This document shows positions 9,804-18,380 of a stretch of 57,013 nt of DNA, one piece after another. Below the pieces are notes generated by a model. The model had not been told where the DNA came from. It worked only from the letters and a program-made list of their open reading frames with translations, and ran no database searches. How positions within the stretch are numbered: the stretch's first letter is position 1; every line of letters begins with the position of its first letter. A program made the translations under genes and the position numbers. Origin of the DNA: Streptomyces sp. NK15101 (GTDB taxonomy: Bacteria; Actinomycetota; Actinomycetes; Streptomycetales; Streptomycetaceae); contig NZ_JAINVG010000048.1 of the NCBI RefSeq assembly GCF_020400725.1, positions 1-57,013 on the forward strand, in the 5' to 3' direction.

Positions 9804-10829
9804 TCAGGCCTCCAGGGCGGCGGTCTTGCGGCGGCGGACGACCCAGAAGGCGCCGCTGCCGACGGCGAGGGTCGCGCCGACGCCTATCGCGCCGGCGAGA
9901 CCGCCGGAGAGGCGGGGGGCCTCGATGCCCTTGACGCCGTAGTCGGCGAGCGGGGAGTCCGCGGCGGCGTGCTCCTCGACGTTCTTGTCGATGCCCTGGT
10001 CGGCGGCGACCTTCTCCAGGCCGTCGGGGCTGGCGGAGGCGTAGAAGGAGACGAAGCCGGCGAGGACGAGGGCGGTGACGACGCCGCCGATCCACAGCTT
10101 CTTCGGGGAGCCGCCGGCGGCCGGGGCGGCGGCGGGGGCGGCGTCGACGAGTTCGCCGTCGACGCGGAGCTTGAGCGGCGCGGTCAGGCCGCGGGCGCCG
10201 TGCACCAGGTCGGGGCGGACGGCGACGACGGCGCCGACGGTGAGCATGGTGATGACGGCCTCGCCGATGCCGATGAGGACGTGCACGCCGAGCATGGCCG
10301 TGAGGACCTTGGAGAGGGGGACGTCGGTGGTGCCGCCGATCGCGTAGACGAGGGTGAAGGCGGCGGCCGCGGCCGGGACGGAGACGAGCGCGGCGACGAA
10401 CGAGGCCACGGTCACCGAGCGGCGCGTGCGCGGCAGGACGAGGACCAGGCCGCGGAAGAGGGCGTAGGCGACGACGACGGTGACGACGCCCATGACCGTG
10501 ATGTTCACGCCGAGGGCGGTGAGGCCGCCGTCGGCGAAGAGGATCCCCTGCATGAGCAGGACGACGGCCATGCACAGGACGCCGGTCCAGGGTCCGACGA
10601 GGATCGCGGCGAGCGCACCGCCGAGGAGATGGCCGCTGGTGCCGGCGGCGACCGGGAAGTTCAGCATCTGCACGGCGAAGATGAAGGCCGCGACGAGGCC
10701 GGCGAGGGGCGCGGTCCGCTCGTCCAGTTCGCGGCGGGCTCCGCGCAGGCCGGCGGCGACGGCGCCGGCGGCGACGACACCGGCGGCGGCCGATACGGGG
10801 GCGTTGATGAATCCGTCGGGTACATGCAC
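9804..10829 (-). CDS. cbiM: CbiM/NikM substrate-binding subunit fused to a CbiN/PDGLE domain
   Basis: The protein has 341 residues. The first 215 or so are the metal-binding S component with about seven helices. The N-terminus 'MHVPDGFI' carries the His2 used as a metal ligand in this family, which supports the GTG start at 10829. After a Pro/Ala linker comes a second unit with a membrane helix, then 'SPDGLEKVA' (the PDGLE signature of CbiN/NikN) and a last helix, so M and N are fused. There is no Shine-Dalgarno. A -10 lies 7 nt upstream, giving a leaderless mRNA and leaving no room for a riboswitch. Nickel is more likely than cobalt because of the upstream Nur-like box. Confidence 0.88.
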   Translation of the reverse strand: MHVPDGFINAPVSAAAGVVAAGAVAAGLRGARRELDERTAPLAGLVAAFIFAVQMLNFPVAAGTSGHLLGGALAAILVGPWTGVLCMAVVLLMQGILFADGGLTALGVNITVMGVVTVVVAYALFRGLVLVLPRTRRSVTVASFVAALVSVPAAAAAFTLVYAIGGTTDVPLSKVLTAMLGVHVLIGIGEAVITMLTVGAVVAVRPDLVHGARGLTAPLKLRVDGELVDAAPAAAPAAGGSPKKLWIGGVVTALVLAGFVSFYASASPDGLEKVAADQGIDKNVEEHAAADSPLADYGVKGIEAPRLSGGLAGAIGVGATLAVGSGAFWVVRRRKTAALEA

Positions 10830-10836
10830 GTCCGAA

Positions 10837-10842
10837 ATGATA
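10837..10842 (-). promoter_or_regulatory. Leaderless -10 (TATCAT) of the cbiMQO operon
   Basis: On the minus strand TATCAT ends 7 nt before the GTG of cbiM. TTGCAA 19 nt further upstream could act as the -35 element and lies inside the Nur-like box. Confidence 0.5.
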
Positions 10843-10850
10843 GAGCGCTC

Positions 10851-10867
10851 TTGCGAAGAGGTTGCAA
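10851..10867. promoter_or_regulatory. Candidate Nur (nickel-responsive Fur family) box
   Basis: The sequence TTGCGA-AGAGG-TTGCAA matches the published Streptomyces Nur consensus tTGCaa-n5-ttGCAA at 11 of 12 positions. It sits inside a larger perfect inverted repeat, GCGCTCTTGC (10845-10854) and GCAAGAGCGC (10864-10873). It covers the -35 region of the cbiM promoter, where a repressor would block initiation. Confidence 0.6.
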
Positions 10868-11073
10868 GAGCGCATCGGTCACAGAATCGGGGCGCACGGA
10901 CGCGACCGCCCCCGCACACGCCGGCGGCCGGGGCGGCGCACGGTCCCGCACGCGCCGACGGCGGGGCGGCGCGTGACCCCGCCCACACCTGCCGTCGTCC
11001 CGGCATGCGCCGCGCGCCCGCCGGGAAGGAGTGGGACATTGGTAGACAAGAGGACAAAAGGTGAGGAGTCACC

Positions 11074-11436
11074 ATGGCCGCCGTAGACGAACACGTGATC
11101 GACGACCATGCCAAGGGGCGGATCATCAGCGACGCCCCCCTCTCCCGCCCCGTTCCCGTGGCCCTGCGCTACGACCCCGACCACTCCCCCGGGACCGTCC
11201 GCTTCGTCTTCCCGGACGCCGTCGAGTGGTCCTTCCCGCGCACCGTCCTGGAGACGGGGATGCGCACCCCGACCCGCCGCGGCGACATCGGCGTCTGGCC
11301 GTGCGGCCGGGTGCAGACGGTCGTCGAGCTCCACCGGGACGACGGGGTCACGGTCGTGCAGTTCGACACCAACGCCCTGCTGCGCTTCCTGAAGCACACG
11401 TACGCCGCCGGCACGTCGTCGATGACGACACGCTGA
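11074..11436 (+). CDS. ssgE: SsgA-like sporulation/cell-division protein (probably SsgE)
   Basis: The protein has 120 residues and is a clear SALP-family member: 'VPVALRYDPDHSPGTVRFVF', 'VEWSFPRTVLETGM', 'GDIGVWP' and 'VVQFDTNALLRFLKHT'. SALPs occur only in morphologically complex actinobacteria and steer septum placement and spore-wall processes. The assignment to SsgE rests on my recollection that S. coelicolor ssgE lies beside cbiMQO (SCO3158-3161). SsgE is reported to affect spore separation. GTGAGGAG precedes the ATG. It is divergent from cbiM and convergent with the mmpL gene. Confidence 0.85.
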   Translation: MAAVDEHVIDDHAKGRIISDAPLSRPVPVALRYDPDHSPGTVRFVFPDAVEWSFPRTVLETGMRTPTRRGDIGVWPCGRVQTVVELHRDDGVTVVQFDTNALLRFLKHTYAAGTSSMTTR

Positions 11437-11463
11437 CGGCGCACGTACGGAGCCGGCCGGGGA

Positions 11464-13623
11464 TCAGGCCTTCACGAGGTCCGGCCTCACCGCGCCGGGC
11501 CCGCCCGCGGGCTCGGCGAGCGCCTCGCCCTCCACGTCCACGTTCGGCAGGAGCCGGTCCAGCCACTTCGGCAGCCACCAGGCCTTGTGGCCGAGGAGCG
11601 CCAGGACGGCCGGGACGATCGCCATGCGGACCACGAAGGCGTCGAAGAGGACGGCGGCGGCCAGGCCGAAGCCGATCATCTTGACCATCTGGTCGTCCAT
11701 GCCGATGAAGCCGGAGAAGACCGCGATCATGATCACCGCGGCGGCGGTGACCACCCGGGCGCTGTGCCGGAAGCCGGTCACGATCGCCTCGCCGGGCCGC
11801 TGCCCGTGCACGTACGCCTCGCGCATCCGGGTGACGAGGAAGACCTCGTAGTCCATCGCGAGGCCGAAGACGACGCCCACCATGAAGATCGGCATCATCG
11901 ACATGATCGGGCCGGTCTGCTCGACGCCGAAGAGACTGCCGAGCCAGCCCCACTGGAAGACCGCGACGACCGCGCCGAGGGCCGCGACCACCGAGAGCAG
12001 GAAGCCGAGGGCCGCCTTCAGGGGGACGAGGACCGAGCGGAAGACGAGGGTCAGGAGGACGAAGGCGAGGCCGACGACGAGCGCCAGGTACGGCACGAGC
12101 GCGTCGTTCATCTTCTGCGAGAAGTCGATGTTCATCGCGGTGGCGCCGGTGACGAGGACGTCGTCGCCCGTGGCGTCGCGGATGTCGTGGACCAGGTCCT
12201 CGGTGGCGGTCGAGGACGGTCGGTCCTTCGGGACCACGGTGATCATCGCGGCGTCGCCGGCCTTGTTCGGGGTCGCCGGGGTGACCGCCGCCCAGCCGTC
12301 GAGGCCCTTGATCGTGGAGACCGCCCGGTCGGCGGTCGCCCTGTCGCCGTCCACGACGACGAGCAGCGGGCCGTTGAAGCCGGGGCCGAAGCCGTCGGAC
12401 AGCGTGTCGTACGCCCGGCGCTCGGAGGTGGAGGTGGGCTTCGCGCCGTCGTCCGGCAGGCCCATCTCCAGGGAGGCGGCGGGCACGGCGATCGCGCCGA
12501 GGCCGAGGACGCCGACGATCAGCACCATCAGCGGGCGGCGGATGACGAAGCGGGCCCAGCGGGTGCCGCCGTTGGGCTTGTCGCTCACCTCGGCGGTGCC
12601 CTTGCGCTGCTTGCGGCCGACGACCTTGTCGCCCGCGAAGCCGAGCAGCGCCGGGATGAGCGTGAGCGCGATGAGGACCGCGATCACGACCGTGGCGGCG
12701 GCGGCGAGGCCCATCTTCGTCAGCATCGGGATGTTGACGACGGCCAGGCCGACCAGGGCGATGACGACGGTGAGTCCGGCGAAGACGACGGCGGAGCCGG
12801 CGGTGCCGACGGCCCGGCCCGCGGCCTCCTCCTTCTCACGGCCCTCGGCGAGCTCCGCGCGGTAGCGGGAGACGATGAAGAGGGCGTAGTCGATGCCGAC
12901 GGCGAGGCCGATCATCGACGCGAGCGTGGAGGTCGTGGTGCCGAGGTCCAGGACGTTCGCGAGCGCGGTGATCGACGAGACGCCGATGCCGACGCCGATG
13001 ACCGCGGTGAGCAGCGGGAGCCCGGCCGCGACGAGCGAGCCGAAGGTGATGACGAGCACGATGCCCGCGAGGACGATGCCGATGGCCTCGCTCGCGCCCT
13101 GCTCGGGCATGGTCTGGAGCGCGTCGCCGCCGATCTCGACGGTCAGCCCCTTGCCCTGCGCGTCGTGGCCGACGTCCTTGAGGGCCTCGCGGGTCTCGTC
13201 GGTCAGCTCCATGGCGTTGACCTTGTAGGAGACCGAGACGTAGGCGGTGGAGCCGTCCTGCGAGACGGCGTGCGCGGTGTACGGGTCGGTGACCTGGACG
13301 ATCTGGTCCGAGCCGGACTTGAGCGCGGCGACGGTCTCCTCGACGACGGTCTTGTGGGCCGGGTCGGTCATCTTCTCGCCCGCGGGGGCCTTGAAGACGA
13401 CGCGGGCGGTGGCCCCGTCGGCTCCGGCGCCCGGGAAGCGCTCTTCGAGCAGGTCGAAGGCGCGCTGTGCCTCGGTGCCGGGGATCGAGAAGGAGCTGGA
13501 GGTGGCGGTGGGCGCGGTGGCGGCACCGATGCCGGCGATCGCGAGGAGCGCCACCCAGAGGAGGGCGACGAGCCGTCGGCGCCGGAAGGCGGTGCGGCCC
13601 AGCTTGTAGAGGAACGTGGCCAC
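11464..13623 (-). CDS. MMPL-family transporter
   Basis: The protein has 719 residues and the two-fold RND-like layout. A first helix (about 15-35) is followed by an extracytoplasmic loop (about 40-190) and a block of five helices. A helix near 375, a second loop (about 400-525) and another helix block follow. Signatures such as 'GLAVGIDYALFIVSRYR' and 'GLAMDYEVFLVTRMREA' are typical of MMPL proteins, which move lipids or hydrophobic compounds by proton motive force. The GTG at 13623 follows GGGAG by 9 nt. An ATG at 13659 is an alternative. It is 105 bp downstream of a tetR gene on the same strand and is the likely regulated target. Confidence 0.88.
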   Translation of the reverse strand: MATFLYKLGRTAFRRRRLVALLWVALLAIAGIGAATAPTATSSSFSIPGTEAQRAFDLLEERFPGAGADGATARVVFKAPAGEKMTDPAHKTVVEETVAALKSGSDQIVQVTDPYTAHAVSQDGSTAYVSVSYKVNAMELTDETREALKDVGHDAQGKGLTVEIGGDALQTMPEQGASEAIGIVLAGIVLVITFGSLVAAGLPLLTAVIGVGIGVSSITALANVLDLGTTTSTLASMIGLAVGIDYALFIVSRYRAELAEGREKEEAAGRAVGTAGSAVVFAGLTVVIALVGLAVVNIPMLTKMGLAAAATVVIAVLIALTLIPALLGFAGDKVVGRKQRKGTAEVSDKPNGGTRWARFVIRRPLMVLIVGVLGLGAIAVPAASLEMGLPDDGAKPTSTSERRAYDTLSDGFGPGFNGPLLVVVDGDRATADRAVSTIKGLDGWAAVTPATPNKAGDAAMITVVPKDRPSSTATEDLVHDIRDATGDDVLVTGATAMNIDFSQKMNDALVPYLALVVGLAFVLLTLVFRSVLVPLKAALGFLLSVVAALGAVVAVFQWGWLGSLFGVEQTGPIMSMMPIFMVGVVFGLAMDYEVFLVTRMREAYVHGQRPGEAIVTGFRHSARVVTAAAVIMIAVFSGFIGMDDQMVKMIGFGLAAAVLFDAFVVRMAIVPAVLALLGHKAWWLPKWLDRLLPNVDVEGEALAEPAGGPGAVRPDLVKA

Positions 13624-13728
13624 GGGGGCGTACTCCCGGTGTGGGGTGGGACAGGGCATGGGGAGCCGGCCCGACGGCGTGAGCGGTTCGTCGTCAGGTG
13701 GAGCGGGTGGAACTGGTGCTGCCGGAGG

Positions 13729-14301
13729 TCAGACGCCGAGTGAGGGGAGCACGACGGCGTCGACGTAGGCGCCGAGGAAGGCGCGGTCGACCGGCTGGTC
13801 GTCGATCAGCGGCCGGGCGATGAACGCGCCGATCAGCATGTGCGGGATGAGCTTGAGCGCCGGGTTGCCGGCGTCGACCTCGCCCCTGCGGATCGCCCGG
13901 TTCAGCACTTCGTCGAAGCCGTTCATCTCGGGTTCGATGAGCAGCTCGCGCAGTGCCCGGTGCAGTTCGGGGTTGGTGTGGATGGCATGGGCCAGGCCCC
14001 GCATCAGCGCGGAGTCCTTCTCCATCTGGCAGTCGTCGGTCCTCGCCACCATCTCCTGGAAGTCGCCGCGCAGGGAGCCGGTGTCGATCTCGGCGAGATG
14101 GGACGGCTTGTTCGCGCGCAGCGCCCGGGCGACCAGCTCGGGCTTGCTCCCCCACTGGCGGTAGAGGGTGGCCTTGCTGGAGTGGGTGCGGGCGGCGACG
14201 GCGTCCATGGTGAGGGCGTCGTAGCCGACCTCGCGGAGGAGGTCGAGCACGGCTGCGTACAGCTCGGACTCCCGCTCGGGAGTGAGTCTGCTGCGGGCCA
14301 T
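13729..14301 (-). CDS. TetR-family regulator
   Basis: The protein has 190 residues. The DNA-binding domain is at the N-terminus, with the helix-turn-helix at about 31-52 ('TMDAVAARTHSSKATLYRQW'). The C-terminal half has a TetR_C-like ligand-binding region. GGAGG lies 7 nt before the ATG. It heads a probable tetR-mmpL operon, and two near-identical palindromes lie 19-79 bp upstream of its start. It probably represses itself and the pump, and possibly the divergent tricorn-type gene. Confidence 0.88.
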   Translation of the reverse strand: MARSRLTPERESELYAAVLDLLREVGYDALTMDAVAARTHSSKATLYRQWGSKPELVARALRANKPSHLAEIDTGSLRGDFQEMVARTDDCQMEKDSALMRGLAHAIHTNPELHRALRELLIEPEMNGFDEVLNRAIRRGEVDAGNPALKLIPHMLIGAFIARPLIDDQPVDRAFLGAYVDAVVLPSLGV

Positions 14302-14319
14302 GCGGGACCTCCGGACCGA

Positions 14320-14334
14320 ACGAAACGGTTTCGT
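14320..14334. promoter_or_regulatory. Operator palindrome 1 of the tetR gene
   Basis: ACGAAACGGTTTCGT is a 15-bp palindrome with perfect 7-bp arms around a central G. It is a strong TetR-type operator candidate just ahead of the tetR ribosome site. Confidence 0.65.
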
Positions 14335-14365
14335 ACAGTACGAAGATACCCCCGCCCTCAGCGAA

Positions 14366-14380
14366 ACGAAACCGTTTCGT
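14366..14380. promoter_or_regulatory. Operator palindrome 2 of the tetR gene
   Basis: ACGAAACCGTTTCGT is identical to operator 1 except for the central base. The two centres are 46 bp apart, so cooperative or looped binding is possible. It lies toward the divergent protease gene. Confidence 0.65.
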
Positions 14381-14462
14381 ACGTGTCCTGGACCACACGA
14401 CGGACCCAGGACGCACACCCGTACGAGTTGCCGCACCCCGTCCGCGCGGAAAGCATGAGGAG

Positions 14463-17400
14463 GTGAGTGACGACGTCGCGTATCTCCGTTTTCCGCACCT
14501 CCACGACGACCTGCTGTGCTTCGCCGCCGAGGACGACCTGTGGATCGCCCCGCTCGTCCCCGAGGGCCGGAGCCCCGGCCGGGCCTGGCGCCTCACCGTC
14601 GACCGGACGCGGGTCGGCCACCCGCGCTTCTCGCCGGACGGACGGCACATCGCGTACACGAACTGGCGCAGCCTGGACCCCGAGATCCATCTCGTCCCCA
14701 TAGAGGGCGGCACCGCCCGGCGGCTCACCTACTGGGGCTCCACCGACACCCGGGTCTGCGGCTGGACGCCCCCCGACAAGGACGGCCGCTCCGACATCCT
14801 CGCCGTCTCCTCGCACGGACAGCCCTTCTCGTACTACTCCTGGGCCTACACCGTGCCCACCGACGGCTCCCCCGGCCTCCGCCAGCCCTGGGGCCCCGTC
14901 TCGGACATCGCCCTCACCGACGACCCCGCCGTCTGCGGAACCGGCACCGAGCGCCGCACCCTCCTCCTCACCGGCAAGCCGCCGCACGAACCGGCCGCCT
15001 GGAAGCGGTACCTGGGCGGCGCCACCGGCCGCCTCTGGCTCCACGGCGAACGGCTGCTGCCCGACCTCGGCGGCCACCTCGACTGCGCCATGGTCGTCGA
15101 CGGCCGGATCGCCTTCCTCTCCGACCACGAGGGCATCGGCAACCTCTACTCCTGCCTGCCCGACGGCACCGACCTGCGCCGCCACACCGACCACGACGAC
15201 TTCTACGCCCGGCACGCCTCCAGCGACGGACGCCGGGTCGTCTACCAGTGCGCGGGCGAACTGTGGATCGTCGACGCCCTCACCGCCGACTCCCGTCCCC
15301 GCAGGCTGGAGGTGCGGCTCGGCGGCCAGCGCGTCGGCCGCCGCCCCTACCAGGTGCCGGCCGCCCACCACGTCGACGCCGTCTCCGTCGACGAGACCGG
15401 CCGGGCCTCCGCCGTCTCCGTGCGCGGCAGCCTCTACTGGCTCACCCACCGCGACGGCCCCGCCCGCACCATCGTCGACACCCCCGGCGTCCGCGTCCGG
15501 CTCCCCGAGATGCTCGGCAGCGGCGGCCAGGTCGCGTACGTCACCGACGCCGAGGGCGAGGACGCGATCGAGGTCGCCTACCTCCCGCGCGCCAGCGGCG
15601 ACCGGCCGCCCCGCAGGCTCGCCTCGGGCGAGCTCGGCCGGGTCGAGGAGCTCGTCTCCGACCCCGACGGCGAGCGGCTCGCCCTCGCCTCCCACGACGG
15701 CCGGCTCCTCCTCCTGGACGCGACGGAGGAGTCCAACGGCGAGGTCACCGAGCTGATCAGGTCCGTCAACGGACCTGTCCGCGACCTCGCCTTCTCCCCC
15801 GACGGCGACTGGCTGACCTGGTCCCACCCGGGCATCGGCCGCTCCCTGCGCTCCATCAAGATGGCCCGGATCTCCGGCCCCGGCGCCCGCACCGTCGTCG
15901 ACGTCACCAACGGGCGCTTCGAGGACGAGAACCCGGTCTTCACCCGCGACGGCCGCTACCTCGCCTTCCTCTCCTGGCGCGGCTTCGACCCCGTGTACGA
16001 CGTGCACACCGGCGACCTGTCCTTCCCGCTCGGCTGCCGCCCCTACCTCGTCCCGCTCTCCTCCGCCACGCCCTCCCCCTTCGCGCTCCTCCCCGACGGG
16101 CGGCCGGCGGCCGGCGGCCTCGACCCCGCCGACGACGACACCGAGACCGGCGACGGCACGGTCACCGTCGAGATCGAGGGACTCCCCGACCGGGTCACGC
16201 CCTTCCCGGTCGCCGCCTCCAAGTACTCGGCGCTGCACCCGGTCAGCGGCGGCGGCCTGGTCTGGCTGCGCTGGCCCATCTCGGGCGCGCTCGGCGAGAC
16301 CTTCGCCAACCCCGCCGACACCTCCGGCAAGCCCACCCTGGAGCACTTCTCCATCACCAAGGCCCGCAGGAGCGAACTCGCCAAGGACCTCGACTGGTTC
16401 GCCGTCAGCGGCGACGGCACCCGGCTCGTCCTCGCCGACGAGGGCGAACTGCGGGCCGTGCCCGCCACCGAGCCCGGGGACGGCGACTCCACCGTCTACC
16501 TGGACCTGCGGCGCATCCTGCACGAGATCGACCCCGGCGCCGAATGGCGGCAGGCCTTCGACGAGGCCGGCCGGATCGTCCGCGCCTACTTCTGGGAGCC
16601 CGGCATGGGCGGGGTCGACTGGACGGCCGTCCTCGACCAGTACCGTCCCCTCGTCGAACGGGTCGCCTCCCCCGACGAGTTCGCCGACCTGCTCCGCGAG
16701 GTGATGGGCGAACTCGGCACCTCGCACGCGTACGTCACCCCCGCCCGCCGCAACGAGGGACCACCGCACTACCAGCGGCCCATGGGCCTCCTCGGGGCCA
16801 ACCTCGTGCCCCGCGAGGCCGGCTGGACCGTGAAGCGGATCCTGCCCGGCGAGTCCTCCGACTCCAAGGCCCGCTCCCCGCTCGCCGGCACCGGCATCCG
16901 CGAGGGCGCCGTCCTCACCCACGTCGACGGCCGGCCCGTCGACCCGGTCACCGGCCCGTACCCGCTGCTCTCCGGCACCGGCGGCACCACCGTCGAGCTC
17001 ACCTTCGTCCCCGCCGAGGGCGAGGGGCGCGCCCGCCGCGTCGCCGTCGTCCCGCTCATCGACGAACGCCCCCTGCGCTACCAGGACTGGGTCGCCAAGC
17101 GCCGTGAGGTCGTCCGCGAGGTCAGCGGCGGCCGCTGCGGCTACCTCCACATCCCCGACATGGGCGGCTCCGGCTGGGCCCAGTTCAACCGCGACCTGCG
17201 CATGGAGGTCTCCCGGCCGGCCCTCATCGTCGACGTGCGCGGCAACGCCGGCGGCAACATCAGCGAACTCGTCATCGAGAAGCTGACCCGCCGGATCCTC
17301 GGCTGGGACCTCACCCGGAACGCCCAGCCCGTCAGTTACGCCTCCAACGCCCCGCGCGGCCCCGTCGTCGCCCTCGCCGACGAGGCCACCTCGTCCGACG

Positions 17401-17768
17401 GCGACATGATCACCGCCGCCTTCAAGCTCCTCGGGCTCGGCCCCGTCGTCGGGCAGCGCACGTGGGGCGGGGTCGTCGGCATGACCGGCCGCCACCGGCT
17501 CGGCGACGGCACCCAGATCACGGTGCCGATGAACGCGGCCTGGTTCCCCGAGTACGGCTGGTCCCTGGAGAACCACGGCGTCGAACCCGACCTCGCGATC
17601 CTCCGCACCCCCCTCGACTGGGCCGAGGGCCGGCACGCCCAGCTCGACGACGCGGTCCACGTCGCCCTCGCCCTCCTGGACGAGACCCCGGCGGCGAGCC
17701 CCCCGGGCTACGAGTCCCTCCCGGACCGCTCCCGCCCGAAACTGCCGCCGAGGCCGGAGAACGGCTAG
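14463..17768 (+). CDS. Tricorn-type protease (S41 family)
   Basis: The protein has 1101 residues, the length of archaeal tricorn protease. N-terminal beta-propeller repeats extend to roughly residue 650 ('HPRFSPDGRHIAYTNW', 'DLAFSPDGDWLTW'). A mixed domain with catalytic His755 ('TSHAYV') follows, then a PDZ domain ('GIREGAVLTHVDGRPV') and the S41 core with nucleophile Ser978 and Asp979 in 'SSDGDM'. It should trim peptides in the cytosol, as no signal peptide is present. The GTG at 14463 gives the family N-terminus 'SDDVAYLRFPH'. It is divergent from tetR and shares its stop region with the GNAT gene at a CTAG. Confidence 0.9.
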   Translation: MSDDVAYLRFPHLHDDLLCFAAEDDLWIAPLVPEGRSPGRAWRLTVDRTRVGHPRFSPDGRHIAYTNWRSLDPEIHLVPIEGGTARRLTYWGSTDTRVCGWTPPDKDGRSDILAVSSHGQPFSYYSWAYTVPTDGSPGLRQPWGPVSDIALTDDPAVCGTGTERRTLLLTGKPPHEPAAWKRYLGGATGRLWLHGERLLPDLGGHLDCAMVVDGRIAFLSDHEGIGNLYSCLPDGTDLRRHTDHDDFYARHASSDGRRVVYQCAGELWIVDALTADSRPRRLEVRLGGQRVGRRPYQVPAAHHVDAVSVDETGRASAVSVRGSLYWLTHRDGPARTIVDTPGVRVRLPEMLGSGGQVAYVTDAEGEDAIEVAYLPRASGDRPPRRLASGELGRVEELVSDPDGERLALASHDGRLLLLDATEESNGEVTELIRSVNGPVRDLAFSPDGDWLTWSHPGIGRSLRSIKMARISGPGARTVVDVTNGRFEDENPVFTRDGRYLAFLSWRGFDPVYDVHTGDLSFPLGCRPYLVPLSSATPSPFALLPDGRPAAGGLDPADDDTETGDGTVTVEIEGLPDRVTPFPVAASKYSALHPVSGGGLVWLRWPISGALGETFANPADTSGKPTLEHFSITKARRSELAKDLDWFAVSGDGTRLVLADEGELRAVPATEPGDGDSTVYLDLRRILHEIDPGAEWRQAFDEAGRIVRAYFWEPGMGGVDWTAVLDQYRPLVERVASPDEFADLLREVMGELGTSHAYVTPARRNEGPPHYQRPMGLLGANLVPREAGWTVKRILPGESSDSKARSPLAGTGIREGAVLTHVDGRPVDPVTGPYPLLSGTGGTTVELTFVPAEGEGRARRVAVVPLIDERPLRYQDWVAKRREVVREVSGGRCGYLHIPDMGGSGWAQFNRDLRMEVSRPALIVDVRGNAGGNISELVIEKLTRRILGWDLTRNAQPVSYASNAPRGPVVALADEATSSDGDMITAAFKLLGLGPVVGQRTWGGVVGMTGRHRLGDGTQITVPMNAAWFPEYGWSLENHGVEPDLAILRTPLDWAEGRHAQLDDAVHVALALLDETPAASPPGYESLPDRSRPKLPPRPENG

Positions 17769-18265
17769 GAGACCGGAGCCAGTTCCAGCTCGTACGCCGT
17801 GCCCGGTTCGCCGTCGTCGAGCGTCACCCCGCCCACGGCCCCGAACCCGGCGCGGGCGAGCACGGCGCTCGACGCGTCGTTGCCCAGGGTCACGACGGCG
17901 GTGAGCCGGCTCAGCCCGTACTCCTCGACGGCCAGCCGGCACACCTCCCGCACCCCCCGGGTCGCGAGCCCCCGTCCGGTCGCCTTCTCGGCGAGGCGGT
18001 AGCCGAGCTCGGCGCTGCCCGCGACGGGGTCCACCTCGACGAGGTTGACCCGACCGACGATCTCCCCGCCCTCGGCGACGAGCACATGGAAGTGGATCTC
18101 CCCCGCCTCCTGCGCCTCGATCAGCTCCCGGAGCCTGTCGTCGAACTCCTCGAAGTACGCGTCGCCCCGGTCGGGCACCCGGGCGGCGAAGAATCCCCGG
18201 TTCTCCCGCTCGAAGGCGAGCAGGGCGGGGGCGTGATCGGGTCGGAGACGCTCAAGTACGGCCAT
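17765..18265 (-). CDS. GNAT-family N-acetyltransferase (RimJ/RimL type)
   Basis: The protein has 166 residues with the RimJ/RimL arrangement: 'ENRGFF', 'GEIVGRVNL', 'AELGYRLAEKATGRGLATR' (acetyl-CoA loop) and 'NDASSAVLARAGF'. The likely substrate is an alpha- or side-chain amine of a protein or small molecule. No Shine-Dalgarno is present. A -10-like TACGGT lies 7 nt before the ATG, so it is probably leaderless. Its stop codon overlaps the tricorn stop on the other strand within CTAG at 17765-17768. Confidence 0.82.
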   Translation of the reverse strand: MAVLERLRPDHAPALLAFERENRGFFAARVPDRGDAYFEEFDDRLRELIEAQEAGEIHFHVLVAEGGEIVGRVNLVEVDPVAGSAELGYRLAEKATGRGLATRGVREVCRLAVEEYGLSRLTAVVTLGNDASSAVLARAGFGAVGGVTLDDGEPGTAYELELAPVS

Positions 18266-18272
18266 GGCGATC

Positions 18273-18278
18273 ACCGTA
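18273..18278 (-). promoter_or_regulatory. Leaderless -10 (TACGGT) of the GNAT gene
   Basis: TACGGT on the minus strand ends 7 nt before the ATG at 18265, the same spacing seen at several other genes here. Confidence 0.45.
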
Positions 18279-18380
18279 CGAAGATCCGCCACCGGACGCG
18301 TACAACTTTTCGGCCTGCCGCAGGTCTGAACAGGTGCGGCGCGGAGTGCGCCAGTGTTCAGGAGAAAGAGGAATCCGAAC

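Noticed and set aside
9804..10829. Cobalamin riboswitch upstream of cbiM
   Set aside because: The -10 lies 7 nt before the GTG, leaving no leader RNA, and the upstream dyad fits a protein operator instead.
11587..13743. 718-codon frame antisense to the MMPL transporter
   Set aside because: Its composition is Asp/Arg/Gly-rich with no fold motifs. The MMPL frame has clear helices and family signatures.
14358..17942. 1194-codon open frame antisense to the tricorn-type protease
   Set aside because: It is Gly/Val/Arg/Asp-rich sequence with no motif, fully opposite a gene with clear catalytic residues. It is a by-product of GC-biased codons.
18354..18380. GTG at 18354 as the start of the secreted repeat protein
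   Set aside because: It is possible, but the GTG at 18381 has a better spaced AGAGGA site and gives a standard signal peptide. Kept only as an alternative.
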